Of a DNA stretch of 64,000 nt, positions 19,790 through 28,093 are shown piece after piece (position 1 is the first letter of the stretch; the number at the start of each line of letters is the position of its first letter). The stretch is from an uncultured Burkholderiales bacterium (lineage in GTDB: Bacteria > Pseudomonadota > Gammaproteobacteria > Burkholderiales > Burkholderiaceae_C). The notes below the pieces were generated by a model that made no database searches, was not told where the DNA came from, and saw nothing but the letters and a program-made list of their open reading frames with translations. A program made the position numbers and the translations under genes. The stretch covers positions 10,927 through 74,926 of the forward strand of contig CALTTG010000016.1 of the NCBI GenBank assembly GCA_943908475.1. The letters run 5' to 3'.

Positions 19790-20389
19790 TCAACCGGCGC
19801 GGAACTGCACCCGGCGGTTGCGCGGGCTGTAGGGGTCGGTGTCGATCGGCTTGCGGGGGCCCTTGCCGTCAACCGCCAGCGCCTTCGCAGGCAAACCCTT
19901 GGTGAGCACGAGGTAGTCGCGCACCGCCTGGGCACGCTTGAGCGACAGGGCGTCGTTGTAGGACACGCGGCCCTTGGCATCGGTGTGGCCTTCGATGACC
20001 ACCTTGACCGTGCCCTCGGTCAGGCGGATGCCTTCGGCGATGGTGTTGAGCTGCACCCGCGCCTGCGGCGTGAGCTGGGCGGAATCAAAGCCGAAGGTGA
20101 CGGGCACCGACAATGCGCTCGCCTCAGACACTTTGGCCACCGGCTTTTGCACCAGTGCGGCAAAAGGAGAACCCGCGGGCATCTGGCCTCGGGTTTTCTG
20201 GTTCTCGGCCGCACCGCGCGAGAGGATGTCGGCCACGTCTTGGGCCGAGACTTCTTGCCCTTCGCCATAGACCATCACCGATTGGGCGTGCGCCCCGGAG
20301 ACGGCGCAGGCCACCAGTCCGAAAAACAGAGAAAAAGTGCCAGCGAATCGACGACCGGCCAGAGCCAGCCCGTGTTGTTGGGGTGTCAT
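19790..20389 (-). CDS. OmpA-family outer membrane/peptidoglycan-binding protein
   Basis: A 199-residue periplasmic or outer-membrane protein. It has an N-terminal signal peptide (about residues 14-36, ending SGAHA) and a C-terminal OmpA-like peptidoglycan-binding domain (about 95-197). The domain motifs VTFGFDSAQLTPQARVQL, VVIEGHTDAKG, LSLKRAQAVRDYL and RNRRVQF are clear. There is no N-terminal beta-barrel, so it is a free or envelope-associated peptidoglycan anchor. It is the first gene of a two-gene leftward unit with the caspase-like protein. Start chosen at ATG 20389, immediately before the signal peptide. Confidence 0.87.
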   Translation of the reverse strand: MTPQQHGLALAGRRFAGTFSLFFGLVACAVSGAHAQSVMVYGEGQEVSAQDVADILSRGAAENQKTRGQMPAGSPFAALVQKPVAKVSEASALSVPVTFGFDSAQLTPQARVQLNTIAEGIRLTEGTVKVVIEGHTDAKGRVSYNDALSLKRAQAVRDYLVLTKGLPAKALAVDGKGPRKPIDTDPYSPRNRRVQFRAG

Positions 20390-20454
20390 GATGAAAATCC
20401 CTGAAGGTTCAAAACTGTTTGCTCCATTTTTCCATGCGAGCATGTGCCATGTCC

Positions 20455-20469
20455 CCCCCTGAGAGGGGG
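20455..20469. repeat. C-run/G-run hairpin in the ompA-oxidoreductase divergent gap
   Basis: CCCCCT and AGGGGG arms with a GAG loop stand 25 bases upstream of the oxidoreductase ATG. The core resembles the hairpin at 18074-18094. It could lie in the 5' leader of the oxidoreductase mRNA; no protein-binding role can be read. Confidence 0.35.
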
Positions 20470-20494
20470 AAGGCGCGTCCAACCCAGAAATCTC

Positions 20495-22696
20495 ATGAGC
20501 CACGCCCACACCGCCTCCAGCCTGCCTGTTTCCACCCGCACCGTGCAGGGCGCCTGCAACCTGTGCGAGGCCATTTGCGGCCTGACCTTCACCGTCGAAA
20601 CCCAAGGCACGCACGAACGCATCGTGTCCATCAAGGGCAACGAGGCCGACCCGCTGTCGCGCGGGCACATCTGCCCCAAGGCCGTGGCCCTGAAAGACCT
20701 GCACGAAGACCCCGACCGCCTGCGCCAGCCCGTGCGCCGCGTGGTGAGCAACGGCCAGACCACCTGGCAACCGATCAGCTGGGACCAGGCCTTCGACCTG
20801 GTCGTGGAACAACTGGCTCGCGTGCGCGAACAGCATGGCTCGCAGGCCGTGGCCGTGTACCAGGGCAACCCCAGCGTGCACAACTGGGGCAACATCACCC
20901 ACGCCCAGACTTTCCTGGGCCAGCTCAAGACCCGGCACCGCTATTCGGCCACCTCGGTCGACCAGCTGCCGCATCACCTGGTGTCGCACTGGCTGTATGG
21001 GCACCAGATGCGCATTCCGGTGCCCGACATCGACCGCACGCAGTTCATGCTGATCCTGGGCGGCAACCCCATGGCCAGCAATGGCAGCCTGATGACGGTG
21101 CCCGATGTGCGCGCCCGTTTCAAGGCCTTGAAAGAGCGCGGTGGCCAGCTGGTGGTGGTCGACCCCCGCCGCACGGAAACCGCCGCCCTGGCGCATGAAC
21201 ACCTGGCCATCGAGCCCGGCACCGATGCGGCTTGGCTGCTGGCGCTGTTGTACACCCTGTTCGACGAGCAACTGCTGCGCCCCCGCCGCTGGGACGGGCT
21301 GCTGCAGCACATCGAGGCCGTGCAACAGGCCGTGCAGGCCTTCAGCCCCGAGGCCATGGCGGCGGTCACGGGCATCGACGCAGCCACCACCCGCCGCATG
21401 GCACGCGCCCTGGCCAGCTCAGAAGCCGGTGTGGTGTATGGGCGCATGGGCGTGTCGACCCAGGCGCATGGCGTGGTCTGCCAATGGGCCATCCAGGTGC
21501 TGAACCTGCTGTGCGGCCAGGTCGACCACGAAGGGGGTGCACTGCTGACATCGCCCGCCGTGAACCTGATCCAGATGGGCCTGATGGGCAAGGGCCATTT
21601 CGATGTGTGGCGCAGCCGCGTGCGGGGGGCCCCCGAATTCAACGGCGAGTTGCCCGTGGCCGTGATGGCCGAAGAAATGCTCACGCCCGGCCAGGGCCAG
21701 GTGCGCGCCCTGATCACCTCGTGTGGCAACCCGGTGCTGTCCACCCCCAACGGCCAGCAGCTCGACCGCGCGCTGCAAGGGCTGGACTTCATGGTGGCCA
21801 TCGACTTCTTCATCAACGAGACCACCCGCCATGCCGACGTGATCCTGCCGCCCACCTGCTTCGTCGAGCACGACCACTACGACCTGGTCTTCCTGCACCT
21901 GGCCGTGCGCAACGTGGCCCGCTACAGCGAGCCCGTGGTGGCCCCGGCCGATGGCAGCCTGCACGACTGGCAGATCTACAGCGAGCTGGCCCGCCGCTAC
22001 GCCCGCCGCCTGTGGGGCGTGGAGAGCAAGAGCACCCTGGGCCGCCTGAAGGGCATGGCCATGCGCGCGGCCCTGACCCGCCTGAGCCCCAAGCGCCTGC
22101 TGCAGCTGGGCCTGGGCCGCAAGGGCGCCCGCGTGACCTGGGACGAGCTCAAGCAGCACCCCGAAGGCATCGACCTGGGTCCGCTGGAGCCGCAGCTGGT
22201 CGACGCCCTGAAAAGACAGAACCGCCGCGTGAACCTGATGCCCGACCGCATCGCGCAAGAGTTGCCGCGCCTGGTGCAGGCCTTCGTGACCGAACCGGCC
22301 AGCCCCACGGCCCTGCGCCTGATCGGCCGGCGCGACGTGCGCAGCAACAACTCGTGGATGCACAACACCGAGCGTCTGGTGTCGGGCAAGCCGCGCTGCA
22401 CGCTGTACATGCACCCGGCCGACGCCGAGGCCCGCCAGCTCAGCGAAGGCCAGGTGGTGCGCATTGCCTCGCGCGTGGGCGAGGTGCGGGCGCCCGTGCA
22501 CATCACGCCCGACATGCGCCCGGGCGTGGTCAGCCTGCCGCACGGCTGGGGCCATGACCGCGCCGGCACCCAGCTGCGGGTGGCCCAGGCCCATGCCGGG
22601 GTGTCCATCAATGACCTGACCGACGACCAGCTCACCGACGGCATCAGCGGCAATGCCGCATTCAGTGCCACGCCGGTGCACGTGATCGCGGCATGA
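20495..22696 (+). CDS. Molybdopterin-dependent oxidoreductase, single large subunit
   Basis: A DMSO-reductase-superfamily enzyme of 733 residues. The N-terminus carries a four-cysteine 4Fe-4S motif (CNLCEAIC, then CPKA near residue 60). The molybdopterin-binding domains follow, with LILGGNPMASNGS, VVDPRRTETA and ALITSCGNPVLSTPN. A C-terminal molydopterin dinucleotide-binding domain follows (MHPADAEARQLSEGQVV). No Tat signal is present, so it is probably cytoplasmic. No partner Fe-S, cytochrome or membrane subunit genes are adjacent, and the substrate is unknown. I could not assign the molybdenum ligand residue. The next gene, a LysR regulator, starts one base after its stop, suggesting linked expression. 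Confidence 0.85.
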   Translation: MSHAHTASSLPVSTRTVQGACNLCEAICGLTFTVETQGTHERIVSIKGNEADPLSRGHICPKAVALKDLHEDPDRLRQPVRRVVSNGQTTWQPISWDQAFDLVVEQLARVREQHGSQAVAVYQGNPSVHNWGNITHAQTFLGQLKTRHRYSATSVDQLPHHLVSHWLYGHQMRIPVPDIDRTQFMLILGGNPMASNGSLMTVPDVRARFKALKERGGQLVVVDPRRTETAALAHEHLAIEPGTDAAWLLALLYTLFDEQLLRPRRWDGLLQHIEAVQQAVQAFSPEAMAAVTGIDAATTRRMARALASSEAGVVYGRMGVSTQAHGVVCQWAIQVLNLLCGQVDHEGGALLTSPAVNLIQMGLMGKGHFDVWRSRVRGAPEFNGELPVAVMAEEMLTPGQGQVRALITSCGNPVLSTPNGQQLDRALQGLDFMVAIDFFINETTRHADVILPPTCFVEHDHYDLVFLHLAVRNVARYSEPVVAPADGSLHDWQIYSELARRYARRLWGVESKSTLGRLKGMAMRAALTRLSPKRLLQLGLGRKGARVTWDELKQHPEGIDLGPLEPQLVDALKRQNRRVNLMPDRIAQELPRLVQAFVTEPASPTALRLIGRRDVRSNNSWMHNTERLVSGKPRCTLYMHPADAEARQLSEGQVVRIASRVGEVRAPVHITPDMRPGVVSLPHGWGHDRAGTQLRVAQAHAGVSINDLTDDQLTDGISGNAAFSATPVHVIAA

Positions 22697-22697
22697 C

Positions 22698-23594
22698 ATG
22701 CAACGACCGCCACCCTTGCAATGGTTGCCCACCTTCGAGGCCGCCGCCAGGCTGCTGAGCTTCAGCAAAGCGGCCGAGGAGTTGCATGTCACCACGGCCG
22801 CCGTGAGCCAGCAAATTCGGCAATTGGAAGCCCACCTGGGCTTGCCGCTGTTTCGGCGCCTGCCCCGGCAGGTGGCGCTGACCGATGCCGGACAGCAGTT
22901 TGCGGCACTGGCCACCAGCCTGCTGGCCCAGTACCGACAAGGCCATGCGGACCTCATGCACCACCACACACGCCCGGTGCTGCGCCTGAGCATGACGCCA
23001 ATGGTGGCGCAAGAGTTGCTCATTCCTGTGCTGGCTGCGTTCCAGGCCGACCACCCTGGCGTGAGCGTCAGCTTGGATGCGCGCATGGACCTGGTCGACT
23101 TCGATCAAGAGCCCATTGACGCCGCCATCCGTGTGGGCTCAGGACCGTGGCCCGGCCTGCAGGCCTGGCCCTTGTGCGACTGCGTGGCCGCCATCGTGGC
23201 AGCCCCCTCCGCGTTGGCGCGCCACCCCATCCGAACGCTCGACGACCTGGCCTCGCACACCTTGATTCACCCCCGGCAGTCGCAACTGGACTGGCAAACC
23301 GCCGCTCGCCACTTGGGGCTGGACACGCTGCCCCGCCGAGCGGACTTGGTGCTGGAGTCCGACCTGTCGGCCCTGAAAGCCGCCGAGCAAGGCCTCGGAC
23401 TGGCCTTGTGTCTGTTGCCTGCATCGCCTGACATTCAAACAAGGCTGGTGCCGCCCGGTCGGCTGGCCTTCGTGTTGCCGCCACTGCCATTGCCTGACCC
23501 CGCCTGGTTCGTGTTTCGTCCCCACACCGGAAAAGACGATTTGATCCGGCAAGCGTACGAATGGATCCGCTCAGAGATCACCCCAGACAGTTAA
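22698..23594 (+). CDS. LysR-family transcriptional regulator, GcvA-like
   Basis: A DNA-binding regulator of 298 residues. The N-terminal winged helix-turn-helix (LPTFEAAARLLSFSKAAEEL, then TTAAVSQQIRQLEAHLG, then LFRRLPRQVALTDAG) is typical of GcvA/AmpR-type LysR proteins. It is followed by a periplasmic-binding-protein-like effector domain (about 90-290). It begins one base after the stop of the molybdopterin oxidoreductase and may respond to that enzyme's substrate. Most LysR proteins act on a divergent gene, but here the gene is co-directional with both neighbours. Effector unknown. Confidence 0.88.
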   Translation: MQRPPPLQWLPTFEAAARLLSFSKAAEELHVTTAAVSQQIRQLEAHLGLPLFRRLPRQVALTDAGQQFAALATSLLAQYRQGHADLMHHHTRPVLRLSMTPMVAQELLIPVLAAFQADHPGVSVSLDARMDLVDFDQEPIDAAIRVGSGPWPGLQAWPLCDCVAAIVAAPSALARHPIRTLDDLASHTLIHPRQSQLDWQTAARHLGLDTLPRRADLVLESDLSALKAAEQGLGLALCLLPASPDIQTRLVPPGRLAFVLPPLPLPDPAWFVFRPHTGKDDLIRQAYEWIRSEITPDS

Positions 23595-23606
23595 GGAAAA
23601 CTTAAC
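23590..23606. repeat. Inverted repeat over the LysR stop codon
   Basis: GTTAAG and CTTAAC arms of six bases with a GAAAA loop include the stop codon of the LysR gene. The stem is A/T-rich and no T-tract follows, so it is a weak terminator or possibly an operator. Confidence 0.3.
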
Positions 23607-23626
23607 AACCCAGCAGGAATGATCGT

Positions 23627-23655
23627 TTGTCAGGCCTGGGGGCGCTGCCTACAGT
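23627..23655 (+). promoter_or_regulatory. Candidate sigma-70 promoter for the DUF2306 gene
   Basis: TTGTCA at 23627-23632 (five of six consensus bases) and TACAGT at 23650-23655 (four of six) are separated by 17 bases. The start codon of the membrane protein is 37 bases downstream. A CGCTGC/GCAGCG inverted repeat (23643-23662) straddles the -10 box and could be an operator. Confidence 0.45.
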
Positions 23656-23691
23656 CGCAGCGTCCAATCACCGGCATTTGCCCTCATTCCC

Positions 23692-25266
23692 ATGGCCTCA
23701 GACACCCTGGCGCGTCCGCCACTGCGCCCCCCGCTACCTCGGTCACCGAGTGACCGCCCTTGGGCCACCCTTTATGTGCTGCTGGTGGCCGCCCTGATGG
23801 CCCTGACCGGCGTCATTGCCCTGACCGAGGGCGTGACCCGCTACTGGCCGCAATGGCAGCAAGCCGTCTCGCCTGCCGAGGTCCAGACCCAGCTGCAGGC
23901 CTTGCGCGCCACACCCGATCTGGCGCAAATGGCTCAGTTCAGCCGCGAGATGGCCTGGCTGTCGGCCGCCACCACCCCAGAGCGCTTCCTGGATTCGAAG
24001 CTGCCCGACCACGGGGTCTACTTGGCCACGATGCCCGCCATGAACAGGGCACTGCTGACGAGCCACATCTTCCTGGGTGTGTTTTGCATGCTCTTTGGTG
24101 GCCTGCAGTTCTGGCCGTGGCTCAGGCGCCGTCACATGCGATTGCATCGCACCTTGGGGACGCTGTACGTCGTCACCGCGCCGCTGTCGGTGCTGCTGTC
24201 GCTGGCCTACCTGCTCGTGACCCCGCCTCACCATCTGTACACGCACCTGACGGGCTTTGTCGCCCTGTGGGGGTTCGGCCTGGGCGCCATCGCCTCGATC
24301 GGCATGGCGCTGCGTGCGTTGAAACAACGGCGCCTTCACGAGCACATGGGCTGGATGGCCCTGTCCTTCGGGTGCCTGATCGTGGCCCCGATGCTGCGCC
24401 TGAACTGGGTGTTCACGGCCTGGCTGATGCCCGGCATCGACCAAGAAACCCTCAACATGGTCACGCTGGGCTTCATGCTGCCTCAATGCTTGCTGATTGC
24501 CCATGGTCTGATGCTGGCCAATCGTCAAGCCCAGGCACGACCGCGACCGCCAGCGGCCTTGCCGTGTGTGCAGTGGCTCGGGGCGAAGGTGGACCAGGCC
24601 TCCGCACTGTGGATCGCGCTGGCCGCCGGGGCCATCGCGTTGACGCTGGGCGTGTTCGCCGTGGGGCATGGGCTGTCCTCCCTGCCCGGCATGGCCTCGG
24701 TGATGGGCGAAGGCCTGATGCAGCGTGAATGGCGCGTGTGGGAGGCATCACCCTGGCTGGGTGGGCTCTTTGGTGGATCACTCAGCATCGCGCTGGCCCT
24801 GGCCGTGTGGCAATGGGTGAGCGGTCCGCTGTCCCGCCGCGCGTCGCCGGTCGTGGGCGTCACGGGGTCTTCGATGGCCCTGGTGGTGAGCACCGCTGTG
24901 GCGGGCATCAGTGCAGGCGTGATCGGGTGGCGAGTGGGCATTGCCCCAGCCTTGGCCTGGCATCACGGGGGCACGTTCTACCTCGTTGAAGGCTTGTTGC
25001 TCACGACTTTTGCGCTCCGGCACGTCACGCTTTTGCGGCGTGGATCGCTGGCCCGCTTGCGGGAAGGCCTGGTCTACCTGCTTGCGGTCCTTCCTGCACC
25101 GGCATTGGCCGCTGCCAGCCTCTGGCTGCTCAAAGACCTTCCCCTGCCGGCCGATTACTTCACCAGCGGCCAGGTTCACCTGCTGGGCAGCGCAGGCGGA
25201 TCCGGCCTGCTGGCCCTGGCCCTGCTGTACAGCGTGGTGGGTCAAGCGGCCCGCGAACACGGTTGA
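23692..25266 (+). CDS. Multi-pass membrane protein with DUF2306-like N-terminal half
   Basis: An integral membrane protein of 524 residues with about 12 hydrophobic helices. The first half contains the DUF2306-type pattern: an N-terminal helix, then LLTSHIFLGVFCMLFGGLQF, the basic RRRHMRLHRTLGTLYV, and RRLHEHMGWMALSF. These are conserved His/Arg positions in a family whose function is not established. The second half (about 290-520) is a separate group of helices without a recognised domain. ATG 23692 follows a plausible promoter. The hydrolase gene downstream starts nine bases after its stop, so the two are probably one transcript. No function should be assigned beyond membrane location. Confidence 0.7.
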   Translation: MASDTLARPPLRPPLPRSPSDRPWATLYVLLVAALMALTGVIALTEGVTRYWPQWQQAVSPAEVQTQLQALRATPDLAQMAQFSREMAWLSAATTPERFLDSKLPDHGVYLATMPAMNRALLTSHIFLGVFCMLFGGLQFWPWLRRRHMRLHRTLGTLYVVTAPLSVLLSLAYLLVTPPHHLYTHLTGFVALWGFGLGAIASIGMALRALKQRRLHEHMGWMALSFGCLIVAPMLRLNWVFTAWLMPGIDQETLNMVTLGFMLPQCLLIAHGLMLANRQAQARPRPPAALPCVQWLGAKVDQASALWIALAAGAIALTLGVFAVGHGLSSLPGMASVMGEGLMQREWRVWEASPWLGGLFGGSLSIALALAVWQWVSGPLSRRASPVVGVTGSSMALVVSTAVAGISAGVIGWRVGIAPALAWHHGGTFYLVEGLLLTTFALRHVTLLRRGSLARLREGLVYLLAVLPAPALAAASLWLLKDLPLPADYFTSGQVHLLGSAGGSGLLALALLYSVVGQAAREHG

Positions 25267-25274
25267 GACCCATC

Positions 25275-26213
25275 ATGACCCCACACACCCAACATTCGAT
25301 CCGAGTCAGTGCCGGCATCCAGATCGCCGTGCAGACCTGGGGACATCGCCCCGGCGACGGGCCGCCTCGTGAAGTGGCGGTGATGCTCCACGGTTTTCCC
25401 GACCGCGCCGACCTCTGGGCAGGCGTGGCCGCGCACTTGGCCCCCCATTGCCAGGTGGTGGCCTTCGACATGCGCGGCTGCGGTCAATCGACCCCACTGA
25501 CGGGCACCCGCCACTACCACTATTCGCACTTGATCGACGACCTCTTTGACGTCATCGACCACGTCAGCCCTGGTCAAAAAGTGCACCTGGTGGGCCACGA
25601 TTGGGGCGGGCTGTACGGCTGGGACGCCCTCCTGGACCCTCGCGCCCATGCCCGAGTGGCCTCGTTCGTCACCCTGGCACCCAGCCTCCAGCAAGTGGCC
25701 CACTGGATGCGGCACCGCGTGCAGCGGCCGACGCCCACCAACCTGCTGGCGCTGCTTCATCAGGTCTTGGTGAGCAATTCACTGATGGGGCTGTTCACGA
25801 TGCCGGGGTTGCCACACCTCCTGTGGCGCTCGGGGCTGGGCTTGAAAGTGTTCGGTCAGCTGGTACAACGCTTGGAAGGCGTGGCCCTGCCCGCATCCCC
25901 CGGCGTGGAAGCCGATGCGGTGCGGTCGCTGGGCATCTACCGCGCCAACCTGCTTCAACAATTGCTCAGGCCCAGGCCGGTCGACGTCACGCCGATCCCG
26001 GTGCACACCCTGATCGCCACGCGCGACCCCTTCCTGCCGCCTCGGGTCTTCGAGGGCTGCTCGGCCTGGACCCAGCACCCGAGCCAGAGCCTGCTGGACG
26101 CGTCTCATTGGGCTCCCCTGAGTCGCCCGGCCGAGATCGCGGCGAAAGTGCTGGACATGACCCGCCGCTGGCCGGCCGCTCACAACGTCACGCGGCCCTC
26201 CCACAGCGCGTGA
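25275..26213 (+). CDS. Alpha/beta-fold hydrolase, epoxide hydrolase/haloalkane dehalogenase-like
   Basis: A soluble hydrolase of 312 residues. The oxyanion region HGFPDRADLW and the nucleophile elbow VGHDWGGLYGW, with Asp rather than Ser as nucleophile, place it among epoxide hydrolase-like members of the superfamily. FDMRGCGQS and the C-terminal SHWAPL, which supplies the catalytic His, are also visible. ATG 25275 was chosen; TTG 25263 overlaps the preceding stop but is less likely. The gene lies between the DUF2306 membrane protein and a small uncharacterised protein in one rightward run. Substrate unknown. Confidence 0.83.
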   Translation: MTPHTQHSIRVSAGIQIAVQTWGHRPGDGPPREVAVMLHGFPDRADLWAGVAAHLAPHCQVVAFDMRGCGQSTPLTGTRHYHYSHLIDDLFDVIDHVSPGQKVHLVGHDWGGLYGWDALLDPRAHARVASFVTLAPSLQQVAHWMRHRVQRPTPTNLLALLHQVLVSNSLMGLFTMPGLPHLLWRSGLGLKVFGQLVQRLEGVALPASPGVEADAVRSLGIYRANLLQQLLRPRPVDVTPIPVHTLIATRDPFLPPRVFEGCSAWTQHPSQSLLDASHWAPLSRPAEIAAKVLDMTRRWPAAHNVTRPSHSA

Positions 26214-26226
26214 AGCTCGGGCCACA

Positions 26227-26838
26227 ATGGCGGTGATGAGCTCGAACGTCACCCTGGAAATCGCCGCCACCGCCGCCCGCCTCGTGGTGGAAGAGGGCAT
26301 GGAATACGGACCGGCCAAGCGCCAGGCCGTCAAGCAGTTGGGGCTGCCCAGCCGGGCGGCCTTGCCAGACAACGACCAGGTCGAAGAAGCCGTGATCGAC
26401 TACATCGAGCTGTTTTGCGCCGACACCCAACCTGGCGAGCTCAAAGCGCTGCGCGAGCTGGCCGCCGTCTGGATGGCGCGGCTCAGCGAGTTCCGCCCTC
26501 ACCTCACGGGCGCAGTCTGGCGTGGCACGGCCACGCGATTGAACGACATCCACCTTCACCTGTACTGCGACGACAGCAAGTCGGCCGAAATCACGCTGAT
26601 CGGCAAAGGGGTGGATTACGACGTGAGCAGTGCGCCGGGCCCCCGAGGACAGCCTGTCGACCGACTGAGCCTGAGCGTGCGCTGTCAGGCACTGAACGAC
26701 ACCATTGGGCTGCACCTGACCATTCTGGATGCCGACGACATCCGCGGCGCCCTCAAACCCAACGCCCGAGGCCAGACCGACCGCGGTGACCTTCAGGCAC
26801 TTCAAGACCTTCTGAACCGCTCGCAGGACCGGCCATGA
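26227..26838 (+). CDS. Conserved protein of unknown function
   Basis: A cytoplasmic-looking protein of 203 residues without signal peptide or membrane helices. The N-terminus is helical and acidic (ATAARLVVEEGMEYGPAKRQAV), and the middle has a basic-to-hydrophobic switch around HLYCDDSKSAEITLIGKGVDYDV. I recognise it only as resembling short proteins in Burkholderiales genomes sometimes labelled nucleotidyltransferase-related; I do not see a convincing catalytic motif. Its stop overlaps the next start as ATGA, so it is translated together with the DUF3298-like protein. ATG 26236 is an alternative start. Confidence 0.7.
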   Translation: MAVMSSNVTLEIAATAARLVVEEGMEYGPAKRQAVKQLGLPSRAALPDNDQVEEAVIDYIELFCADTQPGELKALRELAAVWMARLSEFRPHLTGAVWRGTATRLNDIHLHLYCDDSKSAEITLIGKGVDYDVSSAPGPRGQPVDRLSLSVRCQALNDTIGLHLTILDADDIRGALKPNARGQTDRGDLQALQDLLNRSQDRP

Positions 26839-28043
26839 CCCTGATCTCCTCACGCCTGCCCCGAACCCTGGGGACCTTGTGCTGGGCGCTGGCCGTGGGT
26901 CCGGCGCTGGCGACCTCTGCCCCCACCCCGCCCAACGCAGACTGGCCCGGCCTGTACCAAGGTCGAATCGGCTCGAAAGCCGTGGTGGTGGCGCTGTACC
27001 TCGACGAGTCGCAGCGGTTGGTGGGGCGCTATTTTTACGACCAACACGGGCGAGACATCCCGCTGTGGGGCCCCGATCCACAGAGTGCCGCGAAATCGGG
27101 GCTGACCCTCAGCGAGTGCGAATCGGCCTACAGCAACCCAATGGAGCCCTGCGATCCTGCGGTGGCGAATTGGCATTTGCCGCGTGCCGGACGGTCGGTG
27201 AGCGGTCAATGGGTGGCACAAGCTGGGCCGGGACGGGCCAACCGCCCGAACGCCGCCATTGAATTGCGCAGGTTGGGCCCCTACACACCCAGCGCCCACG
27301 CCTTCCAAGATCGCTACGAGCAACTCCGAATGCGAGGCACTCGAGAAGTGGTCCGACCTGGCGGTCAGATGGGCCCGGTCAAATGGCACACCTTGGTGGA
27401 CCCCCGCACGCAAGTCAGCGCGCCACAGCTCACCGCAGGCCCCGTGGCACCTGCCATGGCCCGCATCAACCAGGCCTTGAAAAAACACTGGCGCCAGCGG
27501 GTGAGCGAGTTCCTCACGGCAGTGGACCACGCCGATGCTGTGCAGGTGGTCTTTGCCAACGAGCGCTGGCTCAGCACCACGCATCAGTACGGCTTCTACT
27601 ACGCCGGGGCCGCACATCCCAGTGGCGGCTTTGCCACCACCACCTGGGACATGGCCACCGGCCGAGAGATTCAGCTGGCGCGCTGGTTCCGGATCGGCAG
27701 CCCTCAAAAGGGCCCCTTGGAGCTTCAACGCCAGGATGTCCTCGCAGCCCTGACCCTCAGAGCCTTTGCCGCTCAGCAGGCCCAACTCAGCCCCACAGAA
27801 CGCGCCGACAGTTGCGCCAGCCAAGTGCTGGAGCGTTACGCCTGTGCCGCGGGTCGCTGCGCCGCCCCGGAACTGAGCGCCGGGCAGCAACCGAGCGACT
27901 GGCTGATGTGGCCCACCCCTGCCGGCCTGGCCGTCTCGCCAGACATCTACCCAGAATCAAGCCGCAACTGCCGGGGTGAGCACGTGGTGATCCCCTGGAC
28001 ACAGGCTCGCGCGGCCTTGGTCAAGCCACAAGCCTTGCCCTGA
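26835..28043 (+). CDS. Exported DUF3298/RsiV-like domain protein
   Basis: A secreted protein of 402 residues with a signal peptide (LGTLCWALAVGPALA). The C-terminal half contains the DUF3298-type pattern, YAGAAHPSGGFATTTWDM then GREIQLARWF. This domain occurs in RsiV-type and deacetylase-associated extracytoplasmic proteins, where it can bind lysozyme or cell-wall material. Several cysteines near residues 95-105 and in the last third could form disulfides. It starts in a four-base overlap with the preceding gene. The function here is unknown; an envelope ligand-binding role is an inference from the domain. Confidence 0.72.
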   Translation: MTLISSRLPRTLGTLCWALAVGPALATSAPTPPNADWPGLYQGRIGSKAVVVALYLDESQRLVGRYFYDQHGRDIPLWGPDPQSAAKSGLTLSECESAYSNPMEPCDPAVANWHLPRAGRSVSGQWVAQAGPGRANRPNAAIELRRLGPYTPSAHAFQDRYEQLRMRGTREVVRPGGQMGPVKWHTLVDPRTQVSAPQLTAGPVAPAMARINQALKKHWRQRVSEFLTAVDHADAVQVVFANERWLSTTHQYGFYYAGAAHPSGGFATTTWDMATGREIQLARWFRIGSPQKGPLELQRQDVLAALTLRAFAAQQAQLSPTERADSCASQVLERYACAAGRCAAPELSAGQQPSDWLMWPTPAGLAVSPDIYPESSRNCRGEHVVIPWTQARAALVKPQALP

Positions 28044-28063
28044 AGCGCCCATGACGCTGGCAA

Positions 28064-28077
28064 GGTTGCGTGCAACC
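28064..28077. promoter_or_regulatory. Short palindrome upstream of the TlpA-like gene
   Basis: GGTTGC and GCAACC arms around a GT centre lie 16 bases upstream of the start codon and just before the Shine-Dalgarno AGGAT (28082-28086). It could be a regulator site or an mRNA hairpin affecting translation. Confidence 0.3.
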
Positions 28078-28093
28078 CTCTAGGATCTTCGCC

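Noticed and set aside
21232..22557. 441-codon plus-strand frame inside the molybdopterin gene
   Set aside because: It lies inside the 733-residue oxidoreductase in another frame and has Pro/Arg/Gly/Ala bias.
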